A DNA stretch of 64,000 bases from Nymphaea colorata. Taxonomy: Eukaryota > Streptophyta > Magnoliopsida > Nymphaeales > Nymphaeaceae. Below are positions 23,461-36,700 of the stretch, piece after piece. Every line of letters starts with the position of its first letter. The stretch's first letter is position 1. The notes under the pieces are model-generated. The model had not been told where the DNA came from. It did no database searches and saw only the letters and a program-made list of their open reading frames with translations. The DNA is taken from the NCBI RefSeq assembly GCF_008831285.2, contig NC_045147.1, positions 14,486,854 to 14,550,853 of the forward strand, in the 5' to 3' direction. The position numbers and the translations under genes were made by a program.

Positions 23461-23470
23461 CTATATATTG
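23461..23470 (+). promoter_or_regulatory. Candidate TATA box of MUB
   Basis: CTATATATTG lies 260 bp upstream of the MUB start codon. A CT-rich leader (about 23475-23520) follows that looks like a plant 5' UTR. No transcript data are available to fix the start site. Confidence 0.4.
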
Positions 23471-23729
23471 ATCAATCTCTTCCTTCTTCCCTCTGCCTCA
23501 GTTTCTCTTTTCTACTACCCATCTCCTAAATTCCTGTTGCCTCTCGTGTTCGATTGAACTTTTGATTGGGTTTCTTTCTAAAGGGCATAGAATGTGCCCG
23601 GCGAAGGTGTTTTAATCGATCCCCGTGTCGAGAAACATGGTTTTAAATTGGTGAAATTCAACGGGCTTTTGGTAGAGAGTGGTGAAATTTGATGTTGGTT
23701 TATGTGGGTTTCGTTGCTGAAGGTCCTTG

Positions 23730-26599
23730 ATGGCAGAAGAAGATCTGGTTGAGGTCAAATTTCGGTTGTTTGATGGCTCTGATATTGGTCCCAACAAGTA
23801 TTCCCCTGCCACCTCAATTAGTTCTCTTAAAGAGATCATTGTCAATACATGGCCGCAAGGTATATCCTTTTTCCTTGTCTGTTGGTTTCTGTGATCTTTA
23901 TGTGTTTTTTATTTTCTTTTATCCGTTTTATTTGTGAGAAAAAACGTATCCTTCTTCTACGTGTTTGAGACTGTTTTCCTTTCCGTGAATTCGATGAATA
24001 TCATGATTTTTAAGATGTGATAATCTATGTTCTTCTTTTACATCTTATAAAGTGAACCAGTCGACAATTACAGACCCATTTCTGGGATTGGTTATGTTCA
24101 ATTTTTGCTGATGTCTATTCTTTTACGATATTGCTCTTGAAGAAGTCATTGTCGGCACATGGCCGGCAAGGTATAATGTTCGAGCGCTGATGCAGAGTGT
24201 AGGCTCGACTTTGTTTGTGCCTTTGTGGTTCTGAATGTGCTTCTTGTTCATCGTCTGAGAAATTCAACTGAGATACACATGTAATTTAATAATAAAATGG
24301 CGTTGATCTGATTGAACTCAGATTAGATTTTTAAAATTAGTGAGAATCTCTGTGTTACCTGACTGAGAAGTGGATGTCCTGCTTACAAATGGGAGCAGCT
24401 GGAGGTTCTGGTGCTTTTTTTTTTATCTTAGATGTTTATGGTTATGGGGTTAGACATTGTTAACCAATAGCTTTATTATGCCAGTGAATATATGTTCAGA
24501 ATGCACAGTTTGATACCATGTCTTCAGGGTCTCCCGATACATCACAGTTGTCCTTTCAGGTCCTAAAACTGCAAGATGTATAACTCCTCTGCTTTTCTTA
24601 CATCTGTTCAAAATAATTTCTGTAGTTCTCTTACAAACTCTTTCAAGTCTGCCTTTGTAGGGTATTCTGTCTAATAAACCTCAATGTATATCCTTGAATT
24701 TGAAGCATGCATTTCCAGCCCTTAAACATGTATTTGTATAAGATTGTGCATGGAAGCACACAAGCATATGTGCATGCACATATGCATGCAATGCACAAGG
24801 AGATGAGATAAATGACACTCCAACAACCATACACCCTTAATGAGCATAATTATAAACTCAGTATGTAACTTTAGGAAGCTTATCCATTGAGGACGTGATA
24901 GGTGCTGTCTTTAAGAATCTAGCTCTGGTCTGGTTAGCGTTATAAACCAAACATAACAGTTATTTTCTGGTGAATGGTGGAATTCCTTAACGGAGTGGAA
25001 AACCTGCCTGGCAAAAGTGCGATAGAATGCAGAGAATTCTGGTGTATCCCACTTTACATGGATGTGGTGTCCTGTTATGTAACATATGCTTTGGCATATT
25101 CCAATCACCAAACATATAACGATCTTCACGTCCAACAGGAGAAATGGCTGTTTTTAACTTTCTGGGGTATTGTTTATGGCCTAAAAACATTTACTTAATT
25201 TACCATGTGCTTCCTGTTCCATTGTGATTTTGTGTCTTTGTTTTGAACTGGGATATTGCTCAATACATTAGTTTCCTTTCTCAAAGGCTTACTTGATGGC
25301 CGTTGACAGAAAGGAAATTAATATTTCCATTTCACATATTTCGTTAAGCCTATTACTGGACACATCCTATTTTTCATGCTTTCTATTTTCTTTTCAAGTA
25401 AAAATAAATGAATGTTCATGATGTTTGTTTTAGTGCTCAGAATCATTAGTAGTCTTTGTCACATAAAAGTTCTTTTACTTAATGACAAATCTCATAATTG
25501 AAAAATCTGCTTCCTGATAGATAAGAACAATGCTCCAAAAACAATCAATGACATTAAGCTCATCAACGCGGGAAAAATACTGGAGAACAATAAAACTCTT
25601 GCCGAATCCAGGGTACCTGTTGGAGAGCTTCCTGGTGGTGTTATTACTATGCACGTCGTCGTGAGGCCTCCTATACCTGATAAACCCAATGGTAAAAGCT
25701 GAACCTAGTAACCATTGGAACTTCAATCTTGGTTTTTTTATCCACTTAACGTTCAAACTGTTGCCACTAGCTATGTTATATTCCGGATTTCCCTTTCCTG
25801 CTTTCATTGTTTTGACAGGATTGAAAGATCATAATTTCAGTTTTGCTGGAATTGTCTCTTTGCCTCTGAAATTATATACGGTATTTGATGTACTATTCTT
25901 AAATCTGTAAGCATCAAAACTCTCTTACTTGCCACCTAGTTGTAAGGGACTCAAATGTTCCAAGAGATCATTCTTAGACACCACGTAGTTGTAACTGTTG
26001 ACTGAAAACGTCCAAGTGATTCAGTTTTGGAACATATAGAACAGTAAGTAGGTTGTCTTTAAAGTAAAGGGATTAGGTCTTCTTTTTTGTGATTGCATCA
26101 AAGTGTAATGTTGAGTTTTGCTCAAAGCATGTATTTTAGACTGTCAGCCTTGTTTTGAAATTTGAATAAACTAAGTTAGACATAGCATCAAATTTTGGAT
26201 GCATTCAAATGCGAAGGAAAAAACATGCTTTAGTAAAGATGCTGAAGCTTTAGAACCTGGTAATGTTTTTAACAGGTCCTTAGGAAGACTTGCTTGGTGT
26301 ATTTGTGTTGAAACTTGAAACCACTTTCCTAACTGTGACCAAGATCCTTGATTTCAAATCACTGGGTTTTCAAACCGAGGGGTAGGCCGACATTTTTAGC
26401 CTGTAGACAAATGGAGTGTGTCCTTAGTTGAGTGCAGCGCATTGGAAACCTTCTTGTGGTACTTGCTTCTACTCCTTTCTTTCTTTTGAACAATTTCAAA
26501 CTATCAGAATGGCAGGAATTACCAATACAGATGTTTCTGGCTGCAGAGAAGACGCATGCTGATTCCCAGAAGAACAGATGTTCCTGCTCAATTCTGTGA
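23730..26599 (+). CDS. MUB: Membrane-anchored ubiquitin-fold protein (MUB), 117 aa
   Basis: MUBs are plant ubiquitin-fold proteins tethered to the plasma membrane by a prenylated C-terminal CaaX box. They bind group VI ubiquitin-conjugating enzymes and recruit them to the membrane. Three coding exons join in frame: 23730-23859 (donor GTATAT), 25521-25691 (acceptor CTGATAG, donor GTAAAA) and 26547-26599 (acceptor CTGCAG), giving 354 nt and 117 aa. The N-terminus MAEEDLVEVKFRLFDGSDIG is the family hallmark, followed by SSLKEIIVNTWPQ. Exon 2 has IKLINAGKILENNKTL and PGGVITMHVVVRPP. The protein ends RCSCSIL; the last four residues form a CaaX motif whose terminal Leu suggests geranylgeranylation, and the nearby Cys could be acylated. 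Length and exon phases fit the family. The exact paralogue cannot be told. Confidence 0.93.
24134..24175 (+). repeat. Partial copy of MUB exon 1 end with its splice donor
   Basis: CTCTTGAAGAAGTCATTGTC and CACATGGCCGGCAAGGTATA parallel 23824-23864 of exon 1 (CTCTTAAAGAGATCATTGTC, TACATGGCCGCAAGGTATA). There are about six substitutions and one inserted base. The copy keeps the AAG|GTATA donor. It still reads LEEVIVGTWPA in one frame, like a MUB, but has no start or visible acceptor. Confidence 0.6.
24764..24785. other. 22-bp perfect palindrome with RY core
   Basis: The two 11-bp halves are exact reverse complements, with GCATATG at one end, TGCATGCA in the centre and CATATGC at the other end. 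CATGCA is the RY motif bound by plant B3 factors. It lies in MUB intron 1, and flanking TGCATG words extend the theme. Confidence 0.8.
25692..26546 (+). other. MUB intron 2
   Basis: An 855-bp phase-1 intron. I see no repeat or RNA gene. An open frame at 26359-26718 (-) spans exon 3 in antisense and is a shadow. Confidence 0.75.
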
Positions 26600-27739
26600 T
26601 GGAAGTACACAGTCTTCAGGTTCATCTTGCTGACATTACGTGTCTTGCTAAATAAAGACCTGTCCTGCAAATACGCCTCTTTACATTCTCTAGCATGCAG
26701 AAAAGCTGAGGGGTTCATTTCTTGTAGCGGCTACCTGATTGCGGCCTCCCCCTTTTCAGCCTACTAGGACAGGTTTTAGCTTGTGGTTACTCTGAAGTTT
26801 TGGCTTTATCTTTTTTCTCTTTGAAGGCCCACAGTTCTGGCTGAGGAGAGCATTGTTGCCCGCGCTGAAGCACAATAGGCGGTTTGAATGAACTAAGATC
26901 ATGTTTTGGTGGACAAAGGTTGTCTCAAGTTCAACTCAAAAATGAGTGTTGGTGGAGATCTTTGTGGGTTATCCTGTTCAGCTCTAGTGTCATGTACTAA
27001 AACTCTATTGAAACACTTGATTTGTTTCTCCTTCAGGTTCTTTTGATCGTGTAAATACTGTGATCTGATGCCAGGATTATGTGTTCCTCTGAAAAGCTAT
27101 GATTTTTTATTCTGATCTCATCCCCTTTTTTTTCTTTTTCTTGAACTTTTTGGATCAAACTGATCAAGTTACCATGAAGCAACGCTAAAAATTGAAGTCA
27201 AACACTTAAAATGGGTTTATGGAATAACATGAAATTTAAGAACTTACAATCTCTTTGTCATGTAAATAACGCGATGCAAGTTTTCTAGCATTCGGTAAGA
27301 TTTATGAGGACAAGGAAAGAGATTGCACATAAAAAGCAACTCAAGATAAGTTACAACATTATCAATAAAAAATTTTCATTCACTATACATGTGGAAGAAT
27401 TCCGTGGTGACATTATATGCATTCTTGAACAAGGATACTTAAGACACTGAAAAATGACTATACCGCAACAGAAAGAGGGTTGATAAGGGCAATCAGCCAC
27501 CATAATATTGAAATATTTACATGCAGAATGTTGTATCTCGTGCTGTACTCCTAGCATCATGAGCAGCTATTTACAGAAGCTAGTTCCTTCTAACGTCTTA
27601 GTGGGGAAGAATATCACAGGAGCAACTGAAACAGTCTGTCACCTTGTGGCGTTTTGCTTTGGCATGACCTCCATTGTCACCAATATGTAAAATGCGACTG
27701 TTCTTAGGATCACATGCTTTTCTTGCCATGGCTAAAAAA
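26600..27739. other. Convergent 3' region of MUB (+) and the coiled-coil gene (-)
   Basis: About 1.1 kb between the two stop codons holds both 3' UTRs. TTTATT (AATAAA on -) near 27104 could serve the minus-strand gene. No further gene is recognised. Confidence 0.5.
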
Positions 27740-30700
27740 CTAGGCCTTCCTGGTTGTCCTTATGTTTTTTAGGGTCATTACTAGTTTCTGTCTTTCACCT
27801 TCTACCTCAGCAAACTGCACGCTGAGCTGTGAATAGCGGTTGTGCATCTCCTTCAACTCTGTCTCAACTGTAGCGTTTTTCTTCTTCAGCTCCAGCATGT
27901 CCTTGATTAGTTCATTGATGTCTCGAAAGCTTTTGCAGATTGCTTCTTCATCATGATGTTGTTTCAAGAAAGAACTACACTCAAAATGGAATGTCATGTT
28001 AAGTATATAAGGAAAACAAACCATGATGGAGTATGCACAGGTTCTTTGGAGAGCAGAGAACTTTTCTTTCTGTAACACAAATCTGAATTTATCTGACAGA
28101 ACATAGTAATTAATAAATTAAATATGGAGGTTCAATCCGGGGAAGAACATGCAGATTAATGTCCACATTCAGCACAGTCTAAGCTAAAAATTTGTTAAAG
28201 AACTAGTCATTTCCAAATCATTAAGACAAAAATTCTGTTTGTTCATTTAATCATATTGGTTTGTGGAAAAGGGTTGATTTTGTTATTTAATGGGTAGAAC
28301 CACAATAAAGCATCATTTGGTACAATATCTTACTGGCTAGTGCAAAAATTTTTGTTGCCGCATTTTTTTGCTTATCTGACATGAAGCACCTGGATGGTCG
28401 ATCTAGGTTAGAGAACAAGAAACATTCTGTTCTGAAGGTACAGCATGATTTTGAAGTTTTTGCTATGTATGTAGAAGACTAAAAGTATATATTTCTGACT
28501 GGCAACCTTCCAGACCTTGAGTTGTGAATATATGACGACAAGAAGGAAGAACATCTCCCCACTCCTTTGTCTTTCTGCATTGCTAGACACACAGTCACCT
28601 CTTTAGCAGCTCTGTGAAAGCCCATGCTTTTGTTATCCTTTTACATCAGCCTATCTGTATGGCAAAATGTGATCATATTCACGTAATACAAAAACTAGTT
28701 CATGATGGGCAAGTAAGAACTTTAGATCACCTAACAGAACTTTGTCCCTTATTATTATAATATAATTTACCACAAACACCTATCGAGTTCTCTGCCTTTC
28801 AGGTTTAGAATGTTGAAATATCGAAAGCATAAAGCTTTGGGTTAAGAATTATTGACTGATTGTTGACTGTAAATCAAAAGCATGCTATGACATGTGGCTA
28901 GTAATCCTAGTCTAGAAACTACATTTAGAAACTGTGTACTTCGTCTTAAATGTAAATACAAAGGTTGCGCATTGACTATATAACAGGATTCTTAATTCAC
29001 ATGGTTTCTCATGTAAAATAATATCTGATTCGTATTTGCATGGTACTCCCATTGAAAATCAATATCTGGATGTGTCATGCAAATACAGAAAGAACTCTCA
29101 TATATTTGCACAAAAGACAGAAAATTAATGTACACATAATTGTGTTATCCTGTGTACATTCAGGACAAAAGCAAACATTCTCCAAGTCTTCCACGCTATT
29201 GTTCAGACACATAAATAGAATGCTTCACCAAACATATCACTCATTTAGTTCTCTGCTTCAAACATTAATAGCGGTCATCTAAAGTCTTCACTGACCTTGT
29301 GGGCAATTCTGTATCATATTCATGTTGGAAACAAGTGGACAGCCTATTCAGATCTCAAAGGAAAAGGCAAATCTTAAGGGCAATTTATATGTGAAAGAAC
29401 CTAACCTAGTAAAAAACAAGTTTTTTTATCCTTTTTCTTTTTTGTTGTCAAAAAGAATCAAAATTTACTGACTGCAAGATAATCACTCTAAGTTCAGTAG
29501 GCAATTATAATCTACAAACAGAATGCACTAGAAGAACAGAATCAATTACTGCCAACCACTCAGTCCCAACTGATTGTGGTCAGAAGCCATTGTCACAAAT
29601 ACTATTTTCGGGTATTAAACGGCAAGCTTTTTCTCGGGTATAATATGCAAGAATTTTTGGGAAAATATCGGCAAATTTTTAAAAGGTTAAAAAAGAAAAG
29701 ATCCTAGAAGTTGCATGTAAAAATGTGAAAATAAAAATTTGGTAACTAAAAAATGTAAAAAACAAAAAAAACAAAACCAAAACAACGCAAAAAATCAAAA
29801 AATGTGTTTTTATTGTTTTTTTATTTCGCTTTTCTTTTCAAAAAAAAAAAGTATTCTTTTTCCTTTTTTTAGCTGACTAGTTTTTAACATTTTTTTTCGC
29901 ATTTTTTTGAAATGTGTTATCTATGACACTGGTCAGAAGATGATGAAATCAAATAGGTGCCCGACAAGTACTGTTTGACCATGAAAACACCAAGCAAACT
30001 TCACCTGTGACAGTCTTTGCATAGACAACTTTCGGCCAGTAGATATAGCGCAGAATTAAAGGGGGCACAACCCTCTCGTCAAGCATAACAGCAAAAGCTG
30101 TTGTCAAAGTTGTCAGGCCTTATAAATTTATGGGAAAATGTTGACTGCATTTGTATACAGGTTTGCTAAATCCTGTCTGCAGAATATCTGCTTTCTAGAG
30201 GTTGTTTGAAAAAATAACAAGTTTTCGATAATGACAAACCATGGAAAAACTCATATGTCAAGATAGGAGTGAACTAAGCTCAGCCTGGCCTTGAGTTCTC
30301 GATCTTGGCTTTGGTTAAATGACTTAAATCCATCCCTAGCTTGCCTAATAGAAAAATGGTCCAAGCTTTGTGACTGGCCTGCTCAGCCTTGCAGATGGTT
30401 CGAGATTCATCCAGAAAATAAGTTTGATTAAGCTTAGAAGAACTCGTTTAAGCCAAAACTGAAGAAAATATATAAGATGCCCTGAACTTCAGGTGCACAA
30501 TGGGCTCACGTTAGTGGTTATGGTGCTTATCCAGAAAAGGTTGCAGGTCCAATCCCATTAGTGCTGATTTTCATTTTGACAGAGAAGCTGCTTGGCTGAG
30601 CCAAGATTGTCTGATCTGGCTCGCATTCTGCATCAACTCGACGACTAAATATTCAAGTTTGTTCAAGCTTTGGCAAGAGGCCAGTGTAATACAACCCGAG

Positions 30701-33700
30701 CCAGCTCAAACACCACCAAGGATCAAGAGCCCCACCCTAAAAGAGTAACCTGAAGAGTGGTCCCAAGTCTTCTCCTGTTTAAATTCCATCTTCATTAAAC
30801 ATATTTCTTCGAGAACAAAATGAGAGATGGATACAGGGACCACATGATCTAGATATTGCAAGAAGGATGAACGGAACAAAGCATTTAGAAACATGGAGAA
30901 TACCTAGTGAAGGATCTAGTTTTTTTTTTTTTCCTCTCTGAAAGATTAAAAGTTTACTCTCAAATAAACAGTACCTGGAAGCTTAATAAGGCCAAAATGC
31001 CAACAAATAAGCAGAAAGCAAATATGTAAATTTTGGAGAATATGAAACTGAAAAAGATAAAGGAAAGGAGCAGATTGTTGCTGAATGGACATAAGATGTG
31101 AAATGCACCAAACATTTTCAGTTCTTAGATACCTTTGGAAATGTCTCTCATCTTTCTTCTTTGACTTCAGGGCTTCTGCTAATTCAATTTCCAAGGCAAG
31201 GACTCTTTCTAATGCATTTCCACTTTCCAGAAATTCATTGAACCGAGGAAATATTCTACCCAATTGTTCATTTGCCTGCTCAAATCCATGGGGCAAAGAT
31301 AAGAACTTCAGAATCAGAACATGGATGAAAATATCAACTAGGAGCTGCTTTGACAGAGTATTAGACAATCACTGACCACGTTCAGTTGTGATACTTCTCT
31401 TTGAAACCGTTCTTCATAAACCATGTCAGTTTGATGTCCATTTTGGTCAAGCAACGGAGCCAAATTCTCGTTTTTCATCTTTTCTAGCTACAGAGAACAA
31501 CAAGCAGTGTATGACAATATTAAGACGTCATGCAAACTAGAAAATGAAAAGATAAATTTATGCATAATTATCATACGACACCAGCAACTATTCTAACCGT
31601 ATTGTAAATTAGAACATACAATATTTAAGGTAAAGCAGATAAACAAGCATCTTTTGGGAAATTCAATTAGAAAATACATTAGACAAGCTCCTGTGGGAAG
31701 AACAAGTGGAAAATATATTAGGCAAGCTCCTGAGGAAAAGAGTAATGGAACAATTTGATATAAATAGCATTATGTAGGATAAGACAGTGACGCAGCAATT
31801 AGAGGGTTAGCTCTAATCCCTGCGGAAGAACACACCACACAGTACTGACAAGTAAACTTAATTGAAGAAACTACTGAAGAACAGAAAGAATCAATGATAA
31901 TTAGGATTTTCTTAATGACATGCTAATTCCCAAAAGAGAGAACGTGCCCTTTAAATAGGGATGCAACCTAATAAAATGGGTCTTGGATCTTGGATCCAAT
32001 TACAAGATCCAAACTCTAAATAAAAGAATTATATGAACACGAAAACAATAATAGCTCTGCATCAGATAGATGCAACAATATTTTATGCACTTGCCATTAT
32101 TATCTGCCTTCAATATGGTAAAGGTTGTCACACTAGTATCTTGCCAACTTTCACAAAATAAAACATAAAGAATATGAAGCTTTGCGAAAATCTTGAAATC
32201 ACAGAAAGAAGCAAAAGAAAGAAAAACATGGAATCCAGAAACCCAGCAGTGATAAGCAACAAGTAATTAATTTTCTTACTGTGTAGTTTTGAATACACAA
32301 AAAACAATTGGCACTATTATGTAAAATCACAGGTAAAACTATGAACAATGGCATGGGATAGAAGTAAAACGAATTGGAAGTCATCAACACAAGTAGATTA
32401 CCTCTTTCTGCAAGCGCTCCATGCTAGAAAATAAATTTTTCTCTTGGATGTGCCTATTGGCAGGTTCCAGCTCTTCCCTGTCTTCATCCGCTTGTCTGCC
32501 TTTGTTTACCAGCAACAACCTCGAATTTTCAGGTGAAGTACCCTTCAGTTCAGCATTACCCTGTTCAAGTACAATATTGAAAATAAAACTTGTGTGAATC
32601 AACAGAACCATACATTGAAGGTCATGCTCAATTGGTACATATGGATTGGATTAGAAGGTATCAGGAAAGTAAAAATTGAATACCAGTGGAAAAGGATTGG
32701 TTTCCTCATTCAACAAAGCTTGTGCTGCCACAAAATCTTCCCCATGCAAGGGATCTTTGTTCGAAGAATTCAGTGGATTGGTTGAGCTTGTGCCATTGTA
32801 AGAACTATATATTTGCTTCCCATGAAGACCCTCTCCCGCACTTAACCCTTGTTGAGCTGCAGGCAAGACAAAGGTTGATTATAAAGTCAGGATATGGAAC
32901 ACTTATAACTCAGCTTTCATAACTTTTTCACTCCAAAAAGAAAAAACTTATCTACTTGGCATCAAAAGTAGTTTTCTACTCACATTTGCATGCAGCACAA
33001 GCTTTCAACTTTTCCTTTGCAGAGCTAAGCTCTAGTAATAGCTTCATTCTCTGATTCTGATATTCTTGCAGAGATATTTCAAGATTTTCCTTCTCTTCCT
33101 TGCAACAGATAAGGCTTAATCTTGACACTTCCAATTCAGTGTTCAACTGATTGTTATCCTTGACTTTTTCTCGCATGTTATCTAGTAGACTTTGAAGTTC
33201 AGCCTCCAATTCAAGAACTCTTGCGGAGAGGTCTTCATTTTTCCGCATACAGATTGCCTCACTTTTCTTTCGAGCTTCAAGCTCATCAAGTGCAATTTGC
33301 AATTTAAGCAGTAACTCTTCCCCATGTTTTCTTGATAAATGCAGCTGAGATCTTAGATCTTGCAGCTTTGTCTCACACTGTTCCCTGATAAATGCAATCC
33401 TCAAAGACTCCTGTGAAGCAACAGAAGGCCCATCTGCTGTCTTTCTCTCATTGACCTGACTTGACTCTGTTCTCGGTTTAAGTTCCTGCAGACAGATAGA
33501 TAAGTTCCTGAACTCTTCTGTCTTCAGGACTTGCTCTGACAGCCTCTGGGAAAGTTCAGAATGTTGGATTCGCAATTTGTTGAGCTCGTCACCATATTCA
33601 TTAAGGCATGCTATATGATTATTCAGTTCATCCAACTTGGTCACGAAAATTAAGTTAGTAATATCCAACTCATCTCTAGATGATCTAAGAACCTCGGCCT

Positions 33701-36700
33701 CTTCTTCAAGGCACATAACTATTCCATTCAGATGCTCAATCTCACTGTCGTTCTTAAATCTTTCCACATTTGGCTGATCATTGCTAACATCTCTGAAGCC
33801 TTCCCCAGCAGACATGTTGAGCTCTGACCTTGATGATAAGAGATCCAATGTTAGATGTGCATTTTGTGCTAAACTTTGGGCTTCATTTGCCATTTGATCA
33901 TCCAGAGCCATACCAGTTGCTTGAAGTTTCAAGTGAAGCTTCATTTGATGATTTTCCAGAGCCGCAATCTGATTGCAAAGTTCTGCTATTTTTGAATGTA
34001 ACTGACTTTTTAGGAAAATAACTTCTATATCAGCTTTCAGCAATGATTCTTGTGCTATGACCATGTTATTTTCCAGATCACAGAGTTTTGATTCCGCATA
34101 TTTTATATCTTCCCTCAACTTCCCTTGGCATTCTTCAGAATGTAACAAAAGATCCCTCATATTTGAATTTTCCACTAACAAATCTGACACCTGTTTCCTG
34201 AGTTGCATTAGTTCAGCCTTTTGTTCTGAAAAAGATACCATTTGCTCATGCTTTTCATTCAATTCAAGCGTTAGATGTGCAAATGCAGCCTCAAGTTGAT
34301 CCTTAGACTCTCTAACACAATGCAACTCGTCCTCCAAGCATTTACAATGTTCTTTCAAGGAATTGAGATCTCTCATCTGTTGGACGGCCTCATCTCTGGC
34401 AATCTGGAGAGAAATGCTCAAATTTTTGTTATCTGATATATAGTCATTGAGTATCTTCTTGTGGTTTTCAATCTCCACATAAGAAGAATTTTCTAAACTA
34501 AATATCTTCTGTAAAAGATTCTTGTTTTCCACTGTAATAGACTGCAGCATGACCTTCATGTCTGAAAGTTCAACAGAAAGCTTCCTGTTCTCTTCTGTAA
34601 GTTTTTCTTCTATTTCTGATGCAACCATATATTTGCTGGTCATATCAGTTAATTCTGCATGGAGTTGCTCTAGGCGTGCATTAGATTCATCTCTATTGAC
34701 CACCAGAACTTTCATATCCATCTCAGACTTCTCTTTCAGAAGCAGAAGCTGAGATTCCACATGCTTTAATGACCTTTGGGCTAAATCCCGTTCTTCTTCA
34801 CTTTCCTTCTTCTTTTGATAGCACTGGAGAAACTTCTCAAGAGCTTTATGTTGAAGTTTCTCAACATCAGAAATGACTGCTTCTGCATCTTGACAATCCA
34901 ACTCTCTTGGCAAGTCAATAGCATTAGTTTCAACAACACTACTCTCACCAAAGAAAAACAACTTTCTCCTTAATTCCTGCAATCTTCCGTTCAAGCAATT
35001 CATCTCTTTTATCTGTTGGACAGACTCATCCCTCGCAGTTTGGAGTGAAATGCTCAACCTTTCTTTCTCCAAAATATAATCATTAAGAATCTGCTTAGTG
35101 TTCTCAATCTCCTCCTTAAAAGAATTTTCCAAAGTGAAGACCTTCTGGAGAAGGTTTTCTTTCTCCTCTGTAACGGATTGCAGCACAACTTTCAGGTCTG
35201 AAAGTTGTGCAGCTAGGATCATATTCTCTTTTACATGTTTTACATCCATTTCTGATGCAACCTTGTATTTGGCCGACATATCAGTTAATTCTGCATGGAG
35301 TTGCTCCAGTTTTGCATTAGACTCTTCTAGCTTGCTGAATAAAATTTGCATATCAATCTCAGATTTCTCTTTCACAAGAAGTAGCTGAGATTCTGCGTTC
35401 TTTAAGGACTTTTGAGCAAAATCCCGCTGTTCTTCACTTTCTTTTTTCTCTTGATAGCACTGGAGAAACTTTTCAAGAGCTTTGTGATGAAGTTCTTCAA
35501 CATGGCAAATTGCTGTTTCTATATCTTGGCAATCGAACTCCTTTGGTAAGCCAGTAGCTGTCTCAACAGGATTACTGTCACCAAAGGAAAACATCTTCCT
35601 CCCTAGTTCCTGTATCCTAGCTTTCAAGCAATCCAGCTTTCTCATATGCTGAATTGACTCATCCCTAGCAATCTGGAGAGAACTGCTCAAACTTCTATTT
35701 TCTGAGGTGTAATTGTCAAGCATCTTTCTGTAGTTCTCAAGCTCTTCAATAGAATTCTCTAAACTAAACAGTTTCAGTAAAAGGTTCTTATTGTCCTCTG
35801 TAACAGATTGCAGTTCAACTTTCAGGTTTGAAATTTCTGCAGAAAGTTCCCTTTTCTCTTCAACATGTTTTTCTTCCATTTCTGATGCAATTTTATATTT
35901 GCTAGTTATATCAACTAATTCTGAATGGAGCTGCTCTAGTTTGGAATTAGATTCATCTAACTTTGCAGTTAGGATCTTTACATCCATTTCAGATTTCTCT
36001 TTCACAAGCAAATGCTGGGATTCTGCATGCTTTAATGACGTTTGAGCAATATTCCACCGTTCCTCAGATTCCTCCTTCTCCCTATGGAACTGGAGAAACT
36101 TTTCAAGAGCTTTATGAAGAAGCTCTTCAATATAAGAAACAATTGTTCTCATATCCTCACCGTGCAACTCCGTTGACAAGTCAGTACCAGCTGTTTCAAT
36201 AGTACCCTCTCCAAAGAAAATCATTTTCCTCCTCAGTTCCTGCAGCCTACCTTCTAGAAAAGCCAATAGTTTCTCCTGGTCATATCTTTTAGAGGACTCT
36301 TTGTCCAAATTAAGTTTCAAAGTTTTCAAGCTCTCCTTCAATAAGATGGCCTCATTTTGAAGGGTAACTCTTTGCAGATTTTCTTTTTCGAATAAGTTCT
36401 GCATTTTTTCCTTTTCTGCATTACAAATATCGTATTTCTGTCTGTAGCTAAGGGCTTCTACAGCCATGACCTCACATTCCTTGAACCTTTCAGCAAAATG
36501 ACTATTTTCCTCTACAACACAATGCATTTTCTCTTCAAGAGCAGTATTTTGTAAAATCAAGTCATCATATTTAGCCATGCTTTTTGCCACATTTTCCTGC
36601 AGTGCTTCAATAGTAGCCAATGCAGTTTGTAACTTAAGCATCAGTAGGTCTTTTGATTCAATGGCGTGCCCAAGCTGCCTTGTAAGTTCTTCATTTTTTT

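Larger units (their letters stand above)
23860..25520 (+). other. MUB intron 1
   Basis: A 1661-bp phase-1 intron. It contains a decayed copy of the exon-1 end (24134-24175) and a 22-bp palindrome (24764-24785). Other open frames in it overlap one another on both strands and look random. Confidence 0.8.
27975..31132 (-). other. Last intron (3.2 kb) of the coiled-coil gene
   Basis: A phase-2 intron; the join makes CAA AG|T TCT, giving HFQSSFLKQHHDEEA. It contains an AT foldback repeat (about 29590-29935) and a SINE-like segment (about 30495-30600). No exon is recognised in between. Confidence 0.75.

Noticed and set aside
31790-32050. Possible LTR in a coiled-coil gene intron (TTTAAATAGGG-type promoter word)
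   Set aside because: No TG..CA ends, no target duplication, no second LTR.
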